Below, in pieces: positions 1 through 4,830 of a stretch of 8,958 nt of DNA. This DNA is from Bacteroidota bacterium. GTDB lineage: Bacteria > Bacteroidota > Bacteroidia > CAMBQF01. The notes under the pieces are model-generated. The model ran no database searches and was not told the origin of the DNA. It saw only the letters and a list, made by a program, of their open reading frames with translations. The DNA lies in contig JAIXUZ010000172.1 in assembly GCA_027483285.1 (NCBI GenBank), positions 1 through 8,958 on the forward strand. Direction: 5' to 3'. Within the stretch, counting starts at the first letter, position 1; every line of letters starts with the position of its first letter. The position numbers were made by a program, and so were the translations under genes.

Positions 1-22
1 AAAACTAAAAATGGAGAATAGC

Positions 23-38
23 TTAAGGAAATCCTTAA
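23..38 (-). terminator. Possible weak terminator or inverted repeat downstream of phnW
   Basis: The arms TTAAGGA and TCCTTAA are separated by AA, forming a short dyad that begins 36 nt beyond the phnW stop codon. On the minus strand it is followed by a moderately T-rich stretch, but there is no clean T run. The stem is AT-rich and the loop is so tight that the outer pairs would have to carry it. It may end phnW transcription or may be incidental. Nothing else is recognisable in the first 74 nt. Confidence 0.3.
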
Positions 39-74
39 ATCAGTATAGTCATTATTAATCTGCGGTTCAGACAA

Positions 75-1193
75 CTACGCACCAGCCTCAGCCAGTACTA
101 CATTTTCTTCGGCAAGAATTTCCTCTACAGCTTTTAACAAAGCCTCTACATCAGTCGGGAAAATCTGGCCTATGTTACCAATACGGAACGCATCGGCTTT
201 GCTCAATTTACCGGGGTAGATAACAAACCCACGCTCGCTAAGTTTGCTGTAAAAACGCTCAAAGTTAAAGTTGCTATCGGTAGGGTATAAGAAGGAAGTA
301 ATAATATGCCCCTGTATATCATGTTTCAGGTAAAATTGAAAGCCCAGTTTCAACATACCCGCATCAAGCACCTGTTTGTTTTGTTGGTAGCGTGCTTCTC
401 TGGCGGCTATGCCGCCTTCCTGTTTCAGCTCTTCCATCGCCTGGCGAAAAGCCATAAGGCTTAGGGTAGGAGGGGTAAAGCGGAACTGCCCAGTTGTTTC
501 AAGGCCATACCACTGCTCATATAAATCAAGCGTAAGGCTACGCGCCTGCCCCTTGCATTTCTCCAGTTCGCTGCGCTTTATAACAGCAAAAGCAAACCCC
601 GGAACACCCTCTATGCACTTGTTAGATGATGATACCATATAATCGATATTCCAGCCTTTGATATCCATCTGCACACCGCCAAAGCTGCTCATGGCATCAA
701 CAATAAACACCTTACCCGCCGATTTGCACACCGCGCCAATCTCATTTATCGGGTTGAATAAACCTGTGGTAGTTTCGCTGTGTATGCAGGCTACGTGCGT
801 AACCTCGGGATGCTCGGCAATAAACGCTGCCGTAGTTTCAGGGTCTACTATTTGGTCCTCATCAAACCTAAGCACCAGGTGATTGATTTTATGTATTTGG
901 GCTATTTTAACAATACGCTCTCCGTAGGCTCCGTTGGCTAATACCAGCAGGGTATCGTTAACACCCACTGCGCTGCTTATTACACTCTCTATACCAAAGG
1001 TGCCGCTGCCCTGAATAATGGTAGTTTCATAACCTTCCTCTTTGTTTACCCCTGCAAGCGTCAACATCTCGCTACGTATATATTTCACAGCCTCAATAAA
1101 GGCCTTATCGCGCGATCCTACATCTTCTAACATTGCCTGTTTAACAGTATCAGAAGTAGTTAACGGGCCGGGGGTAAAAAGCAGTTTTTTCAT
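75..1193 (-). CDS. phnW: 2-aminoethylphosphonate:pyruvate transaminase
   Basis: This is a PLP-dependent, fold-type I cytosolic aminotransferase that converts 2-aminoethylphosphonate (AEP) plus pyruvate to phosphonoacetaldehyde plus L-alanine. I recognise it by family-typical segments: LLFTPGPLTTS near the N-terminus, LLQGSG-like IIQGSGTFGIES at 59-70, HSETTTGLFNPI at 138-149, IVDAMSSFGG with the PLP-ring Asp at 166, SSSNKCIEGVPGF with the Schiff-base Lys at 192, and FRIGNIG with the substrate-binding Arg at 337. The length of 372 aa is normal for the family. I chose the ATG at 1193 because the protein then begins MKKLLFTPGP, as in known PhnW proteins. The ATG at 1223 would add ten unrelated residues and lies upstream of the -7 box. 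No phnX (phosphonatase), phosphonoacetate-branch gene or PEP mutase is visible in the window. The sequence therefore does not show whether the enzyme degrades AEP or makes it for envelope phosphonates. Confidence 0.93.
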   Translation of the reverse strand: MKKLLFTPGPLTTSDTVKQAMLEDVGSRDKAFIEAVKYIRSEMLTLAGVNKEEGYETTIIQGSGTFGIESVISSAVGVNDTLLVLANGAYGERIVKIAQIHKINHLVLRFDEDQIVDPETTAAFIAEHPEVTHVACIHSETTTGLFNPINEIGAVCKSAGKVFIVDAMSSFGGVQMDIKGWNIDYMVSSSNKCIEGVPGFAFAVIKRSELEKCKGQARSLTLDLYEQWYGLETTGQFRFTPPTLSLMAFRQAMEELKQEGGIAAREARYQQNKQVLDAGMLKLGFQFYLKHDIQGHIITSFLYPTDSNFNFERFYSKLSERGFVIYPGKLSKADAFRIGNIGQIFPTDVEALLKAVEEILAEENVVLAEAGA

Positions 1194-1197
1194 ATCG

Positions 1198-1205
1198 CAA
1201 ATATA
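1198..1205 (-). promoter_or_regulatory. Putative -7 box of phnW, 4 nt before the start codon
   Basis: On the minus strand this reads TATATTTG, a full match to the Bacteroidetes -7 consensus TAnnTTTG. Exactly 4 nt (CGAT) separate it from the chosen ATG, so transcription would start at or within a few bases of the start codon. A TTTTG that could act as the -33 element lies only 15 nt further upstream, short of the usual spacing of about 19 nt, so the -33 part is doubtful. Confidence 0.55.
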
Positions 1206-1225
1206 GCTTTCAGTTGCCAGCAAAA

Positions 1226-1253
1226 TGAATTCAAAATGCAGAATTCAAAATTC
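1226..1253 (-). repeat. Degenerate tandem heptamer repeat, about four units
   Basis: Read on the minus strand, this stretch parses as GAATTTT, GAATTCT, GCATTTT, GAATTCA. These are four consecutive 7-nt units differing at one to three positions. On the plus strand the same structure appears as GAATTCAAAAT occurring twice, 14 nt apart. The repeat lies just upstream of the phnW promoter region. It resembles the short heptanucleotide tandem repeats known from intergenic DNA of some bacteria. No function can be assigned from sequence. Confidence 0.6.
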
Positions 1254-1276
1254 ATAATGTTTTGGTAAACTGATTA

Positions 1277-1306
1277 CCCTCCTCACTCACCTCTCCTCGC
1301 TCCTCT
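1277..1306. other. Pyrimidine-rich tract in the phnW-rlmN divergent region
   Basis: Of 30 bases on the plus strand, 27 are C or T, with repeated CTCCTC or CTCTCC-like words. It lies between the heptamer repeat and the rlmN -7 box and occupies the place where an rlmN -33 element would be expected, but it contains no TTG. It could be a protein-binding or strand-asymmetric DNA element, or simple-sequence drift. Confidence 0.35.
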
Positions 1307-1323
1307 ATGTCGGTAAAAATGCC

Positions 1324-1331
1324 TACCTTTG
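1324..1331 (+). promoter_or_regulatory. Putative -7 box of rlmN, 4 nt before the GTG start
   Basis: TACCTTTG matches TAnnTTTG exactly and is separated by 4 nt (CACC) from the GTG start at 1336. No -33 TTG lies at the expected distance upstream, where the sequence is pyrimidine-rich. The mRNA would have essentially no 5' leader. Confidence 0.55.
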
Positions 1332-1335
1332 CACC

Positions 1336-2418
1336 GTGATTGCTGCAAAAAAGGATATACGGGCACTAACGCTCAACGAGATAAAGGAGTACTTTGTTTC
1401 TATGAACGAGAAGCCATTCCGCGCCAAACAGGTGTACGAGTGGTTGTGGCAAAAATCTGCCACCACGTTTGATGAGATGAGCAACCTGCCTGCCTCGCTG
1501 CGCCAGCACCTTATTGATAATTTTACTATTAATGCAGTTGAGGTAGCATCGCAGCAAATTAGCAGCGACAGGACCATTAAAGACGCTTTTCGCTTATACG
1601 ACAGCCATATTGTTGAGGGGGTGCTAATACCTACCGAAAAACGCATGACGGCCTGCATCAGCAGCCAGGTGGGCTGTAGCCTTACCTGTAAGTTTTGTGC
1701 AACCGGCCGTTTAGAGCGCCTACGCAACCTGAATGCCGATGAGATTTACGACCAGGTAGTGCTTATCCGCAACCAGGCAATGGATAACTACAACCAGCCC
1801 CTTACCAACATTGTGTATATGGGCATGGGCGAACCGCTGCTTAACTACAAAAACGTTTTGGCATCGGTAGAAAAGATTACCTCACCCGAAGGGTTGGGTA
1901 TGTCGCCAAGCCGCATTACGGTTTCTACTGCGGGCATTGCTAAAATGATAATGAAGCTGGGTGATGACGGGGCTAAGTTTAACCTGGCACTTTCCTTACA
2001 TGCCGCCAACGATGTAAAGCGCAACCATATTATGCCTATTAACGAGCATAACGCGCTGGAAGCACTGGCCGATGCATTGAAGTATTACTACAGCAAAACC
2101 AAGTTGGCTGTTACTTACGAGTACATTATTTTTAAAGATTTTAATGATACTATTGAAGATGCTAAAGAGCTGGTTGCTTTTTGCAAACACATTCCCTGCA
2201 AAGTCAATGTTATAGAGTATAACCCTATCGACGATGGCGAGTTTCAAAAAGCCGACGATGATAAAATTAACGCCTTTGCAGCCTATGTGCGCAACCGCGG
2301 AATTATGATTAGCGTGCGCCGTAGCAGGGGCAAAGATATTGATGCAGCCTGCGGGCAGCTTGCTAATAAGAATGAGAACGTTACAGACAAAAAGCTTAAA
2401 AAAACAGCTGAAAATTAG
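1336..2418 (+). CDS. rlmN: Dual-specificity 23S rRNA/tRNA adenine C2-methyltransferase RlmN
   Basis: This radical-SAM enzyme methylates C2 of A2503 in 23S rRNA and, in E. coli, A37 of some tRNAs. It acts in the cytosol on ribosomal and tRNA precursors. All key residues can be placed. The 4Fe-4S cysteines are in CSLTCKFC at 114, 118 and 121. A conserved cysteine sits seven residues before the cluster at 107 (E. coli Cys118). GMGEP is at 163-167. The methyl-carrying cysteine is at 339 in DIDAACGQL (E. coli Cys355). The N-terminal part has the family EKPFRAKQ segment (25-32). The length of 360 aa is normal. The GTG start is preferred because no in-frame ATG lies between it and the -7 box, and the next Met (residue 23) would cut into the conserved N-terminal domain. 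The gene is divergent from phnW with no evident functional link. Confidence 0.96.
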   Translation: MIAAKKDIRALTLNEIKEYFVSMNEKPFRAKQVYEWLWQKSATTFDEMSNLPASLRQHLIDNFTINAVEVASQQISSDRTIKDAFRLYDSHIVEGVLIPTEKRMTACISSQVGCSLTCKFCATGRLERLRNLNADEIYDQVVLIRNQAMDNYNQPLTNIVYMGMGEPLLNYKNVLASVEKITSPEGLGMSPSRITVSTAGIAKMIMKLGDDGAKFNLALSLHAANDVKRNHIMPINEHNALEALADALKYYYSKTKLAVTYEYIIFKDFNDTIEDAKELVAFCKHIPCKVNVIEYNPIDDGEFQKADDDKINAFAAYVRNRGIMISVRRSRGKDIDAACGQLANKNENVTDKKLKKTAEN

Positions 2419-2437
2419 GCTTAAAAAAGCTTAATTT
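2412..2437 (+). terminator. Hairpin spanning the rlmN stop codon, possible terminator
   Basis: An 11-bp stem (one G-U wobble) closes an AAAA loop. The 5' arm runs 2412-2422 and contains the rlmN TAG stop codon (2416-2418); the 3' arm runs 2427-2437. No long T run follows, but a second hairpin abuts it at 2438. The pair could terminate rlmN or protect its 3' end. Confidence is moderate because the stem is AT-rich. Confidence 0.4.
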
Positions 2438-2459
2438 ACTTAATTTCAAATAATTAAGT
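2438..2459 (+). repeat. Second AT-rich hairpin directly after the rlmN hairpin
   Basis: The arms ACTTAATT (2438-2445) and AATTAAGT (2452-2459) are perfectly complementary around a 6-nt loop. The dyad starts on the base right after the previous hairpin ends. It has no downstream T tract, so it is not a classical terminator alone. It may act with the first hairpin. Confidence 0.4.
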
Positions 2460-2462
2460 GTC

Positions 2463-2478
2463 TGATGTTGCAACATCA
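2463..2478. promoter_or_regulatory. Perfect 16-bp palindrome beside the GT5-like/glmS operon promoter
   Basis: TGATGTTGCAACATCA is an uninterrupted perfect palindrome, as expected for a site bound by a dimeric helix-turn-helix regulator. It ends one base before the putative -33 TTG at 2480. That position would suit an activator or a repressor of the downstream operon. No regulator gene in the window points to a partner, so the operator role is inferred from symmetry and position only. Confidence 0.45.
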
Positions 2479-2479
2479 C

Positions 2480-2510
2480 TTGAATTTCACTAGAATATTT
2501 CGTAACTTTG
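2480..2510 (+). promoter_or_regulatory. Promoter of the GT5-like/DUF4270/glmS operon
   Basis: TTG at 2480-2482 and TAACTTTG at 2503-2510 are separated by 20 nt, close to the Bacteroidetes housekeeping pattern TTG-N19-TAnnTTTG. Transcription would begin a few bases after 2510, giving a 5' leader of roughly 35-38 nt before the ATG at 2551. No other TAnnTTTG box is seen in the short gaps between the three downstream genes, so this is the best candidate driver for all of them. Confidence 0.65.
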
Positions 2511-2550
2511 TTACATATTCTGGTTTTAACTTACACATTAGTCGAGAAAC

Positions 2551-3375
2551 ATGAAAAAAGCAAAGGTCCTATTCGTATCACAAGAAATCACTCCGTACTT
2601 AGACGAAACATATATATCTAAAATATCTCGCAAATTACCCCAAGGCATACAAGAAAAAGGACGCGAAATACGCACCTTTATGCCACGCTACGGTGTGGTT
2701 AATGAGCGCCGCAACCAATTACACGAAGTTATCCGCCTTTCAGGCATCAACATTATAATTAACGATACCGACCAACCCCTGATTATTAAAGTAGCTTCTA
2801 TACAAGCTGCCCGTATGCAGGTGTATTTTATCGATAACGAAGAATATTTCAACCGCAAATCAATTCTTACCGATAAAGATGGTAACCTGTTTGCTGATAA
2901 CGACGAGCGTAGCATTTTCTTTAACCGTGGCGTTTTAGAAACGGTAAAAAAACTTGGCTGGCAGCCCGATGTTATCCATTGCCATGGTTGGTTTACCGCC
3001 CTTATGGCCGTATACATCAAAAAAGCGTTTAAAGACGATCCGATGTTTGCCGATACTAAAGTTGTGTACTCTATTTACAACGACCAGTTTGAGGGCAGCC
3101 TGAATAAAGACTTTGCTAAGAAACTAAAACTTGAAGGTATTGGCGAAAAAGACGTAGCCGTTGCAAAAGACCCTACACACTTTGCCCTTACCAAACTGGC
3201 TATAGACCACGCCGATGGTATTATTATTGGCGATGAAAATATTGGTGCCGACGTTAAGAAATACCTTAAAGCATCGGGTAAACCAATGCTTGACTATAAA
3301 AACGAGAGCGAATATATCGACGCCTACAATACTTTCTATGATGAGGTATTGGTAGACGAGTCCGTCATGGCGTAA
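2551..3375 (+). CDS. Truncated, degenerate GT5 glycogen/starch synthase-like protein
   Basis: At 274 aa this matches only the N-terminal catalytic domain of GT5 glycogen/starch synthases, which are usually about 470-500 aa. Visible homology includes KVLFVSQEITPY (5-16), EIRTFMPRYGVVNERR (39-54), the YFIDNEEYFNRK region (92-103) and PDVIHCHGWFTALM (139-152). Two hallmarks are changed. The ADP-glucose-binding K-x-G-G-L segment expected after SQEITPY is replaced by LDETYISKIS, and the H-x-H-D-W motif reads HCHGW. The C-terminal Rossmann domain with the second half of the active site is absent, and the reading frame closes cleanly at TAA, so this is not a recent frameshift within the window. Similar short proteins annotated 'glycogen synthase' are, from memory, common in Bacteroidetes near glmS. 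Glycogen synthesis is unlikely. A non-catalytic or altered sugar-nucleotide role is inferred. It is the first gene of the operon, 45 nt before the lipoprotein gene. Confidence 0.8.
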   Translation: MKKAKVLFVSQEITPYLDETYISKISRKLPQGIQEKGREIRTFMPRYGVVNERRNQLHEVIRLSGINIIINDTDQPLIIKVASIQAARMQVYFIDNEEYFNRKSILTDKDGNLFADNDERSIFFNRGVLETVKKLGWQPDVIHCHGWFTALMAVYIKKAFKDDPMFADTKVVYSIYNDQFEGSLNKDFAKKLKLEGIGEKDVAVAKDPTHFALTKLAIDHADGIIIGDENIGADVKKYLKASGKPMLDYKNESEYIDAYNTFYDEVLVDESVMA

Positions 3376-3420
3376 TGCCGGCTTATAAAATAACTCTCAC
3401 CATCTAACGTTATAAGAAGG

Positions 3421-4824
3421 ATGAAAACCCCTTCCATTTATTCTTTTGCACTGCTTTTAATAGCGGCATTGTTATTCTCGTGTAAAGCTGATGAGACTGA
3501 TATTGGCTCTGATTTGATACCCGGTGAAGACCAGTTAGGTATGTATACCTACGAGGCTGATGTGCGTTGTAAAACCGTGCGAGAAGATTCTTTTCCCGTG
3601 TTTTTAAAAGGCACCAGCCTGCCCGCTTTGCTGTTGGGTAGCTATGTAGACCCTATATTTGGTAAAGTACAGGCCAACTTTGCGGCACAGTTTGCCCCCA
3701 GCAAAGCTAGTTTTACTTTTGGCGATGCTGCGGTTATCGACTCTGTAATCCTTTCACTGGAATATACAGCATCTAAACCCTTTTATGGTGATATCAGCAA
3801 ATGGAAAGGCGCGCAGAACTTTAAGGTGTACGAGCTTAACGAAGATATCCTGGCCGATACCAATACAACCTACTATTCTAACTACAACGTACAATACAAA
3901 CCTACCTTGTTGGGCGAAAAGTCTGTTATACCAAATAACACATCAGGCTTTTCCTGGAAAAAGGATACACTCGTTACTACCGAAAATCCACAGTTGCGCA
4001 TTAAGTTAAACGATAACGCAAAGTCTGTTTTTCAAAATGCTACTGCAGCTAATTTAGTAGACGGTACATCGTGGTACAATTACTTTAGGGGTTTATATGT
4101 AGTAGCTGATAATGGCGCTTTTCAGAAAACAGGCGAAGGTGCTATTTTGCGTTTTGATGTAGCAAGCCTTACCAATACCAAATGCCGTATCAGGGTTTTC
4201 TACCATAACAGCACCAATAATGCTGAAAATCCTTTTGATTTTTTCGACTTTTATGCCAACAGTGCTACCCGTAAGCTGAATATCTACCAGCACAACTATA
4301 AAAATACCCAGCTTGAACAGGATATGAAATACGGTGGCTACAATGCCTACAGGGTATATATTCAGGGTTTGGGTGGTGTTAAAACCAAGGTTGAGTTGCC
4401 CGATTTTCAACTGCTGCCTGAGTTTAGCGATACTGCAGCAACATATGTAATCAATAAAGCCGAACTTATTATTCCCGTTGATGAAAGTGGCTACAGCTAC
4501 GCTTACCCGCTGGCCGATAATTTGATTGTGGTAATGCCCGATACGGCTGCTAAATATGCAGTGCTTGAAAATGCCCCTAACGCAAATATCAGGGATTTAA
4601 CAGATGTTTCACAATTTTTTTATGGTGGGGCATACAATTCTGATGCAAAAGAATATAAATTTAGGATTTCGTTGCATATTAGCGACTTAATTAACAGGAG
4701 ACTGAAACAAAACAAAGGACTGTACATAGTAAGCGGCCTTGGTGGCTATCTGGCCGATAGGGTAGTGCTTTCTAACTCAGCAAACCGTAAAGTGAGGCTC
4801 CGTATTATTTATACTAAAATTTAA
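3421..4824 (+). CDS. DUF4270-family outer-membrane lipoprotein
   Basis: This 467-aa protein has a lipoprotein signal peptide: MKTPS, a hydrophobic core at about 8-19, and lipobox LFSC with the lipidated Cys at 21. The residues after the Cys, KADETDIGSDLIPG, are acidic and loosely resemble the K-(D/E)-rich surface-export signal described in Bacteroidetes, so a surface location is possible. The GSDLIPG stretch shortly after the Cys is what I recognise as typical of DUF4270 proteins. The rest is rich in Tyr, Asn, Val and Thr and looks like a beta-rich globular domain; I see no catalytic motif. Function is unknown. The start is fixed by the signal peptide; an AGAAGG lies directly against the ATG, too close to be a normal ribosome-binding site. 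The gene sits 45 nt after the GT5-like gene and ends 6 nt before glmS, so the three are very likely co-transcribed. Confidence 0.8.
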   Translation: MKTPSIYSFALLLIAALLFSCKADETDIGSDLIPGEDQLGMYTYEADVRCKTVREDSFPVFLKGTSLPALLLGSYVDPIFGKVQANFAAQFAPSKASFTFGDAAVIDSVILSLEYTASKPFYGDISKWKGAQNFKVYELNEDILADTNTTYYSNYNVQYKPTLLGEKSVIPNNTSGFSWKKDTLVTTENPQLRIKLNDNAKSVFQNATAANLVDGTSWYNYFRGLYVVADNGAFQKTGEGAILRFDVASLTNTKCRIRVFYHNSTNNAENPFDFFDFYANSATRKLNIYQHNYKNTQLEQDMKYGGYNAYRVYIQGLGGVKTKVELPDFQLLPEFSDTAATYVINKAELIIPVDESGYSYAYPLADNLIVVMPDTAAKYAVLENAPNANIRDLTDVSQFFYGGAYNSDAKEYKFRISLHISDLINRRLKQNKGLYIVSGLGGYLADRVVLSNSANRKVRLRIIYTKI

Positions 4825-4830
4825 CATATT

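Noticed and set aside
1194..1223. Upstream ATG at 1223 as the phnW start (ten extra residues)
   Set aside because: The extra residues do not resemble any PhnW N-terminus and the codon lies upstream of the TATATTTG box. The ATG at 1193 gives the family-typical MKKLLFTPGP start.
1307..1321. ATG codons at 1307 and 1319 as rlmN starts
   Set aside because: Neither is in the rlmN frame (offsets 29 and 17 nt from the GTG). The GTG at 1336 is the only supported start.
1323..1727. 134-codon open frame on the minus strand over rlmN
   Set aside because: It lies wholly antisense to the conserved RlmN N-terminal half, its translation shows no family features, and it has no promoter of its own. It is a shadow frame.
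3415..3420. AGAAGG as a Shine-Dalgarno site for the DUF4270 gene
   Set aside because: It touches the ATG directly with no spacer, too close for normal pairing, and Bacteroidetes rarely rely on Shine-Dalgarno pairing.
3376..3420. Independent promoter between the GT5-like gene and the lipoprotein gene
   Set aside because: No TAnnTTTG box or -33/-7 pair is found in the 45-nt gap. The GCCGGC there is a short palindrome of no clear meaning.
4825..4830. glmS ribozyme/riboswitch upstream of glmS
   Set aside because: Only 6 nt separate glmS from the preceding coding sequence, so no ribozyme fits, and none is expected outside mainly Gram-positive lineages.
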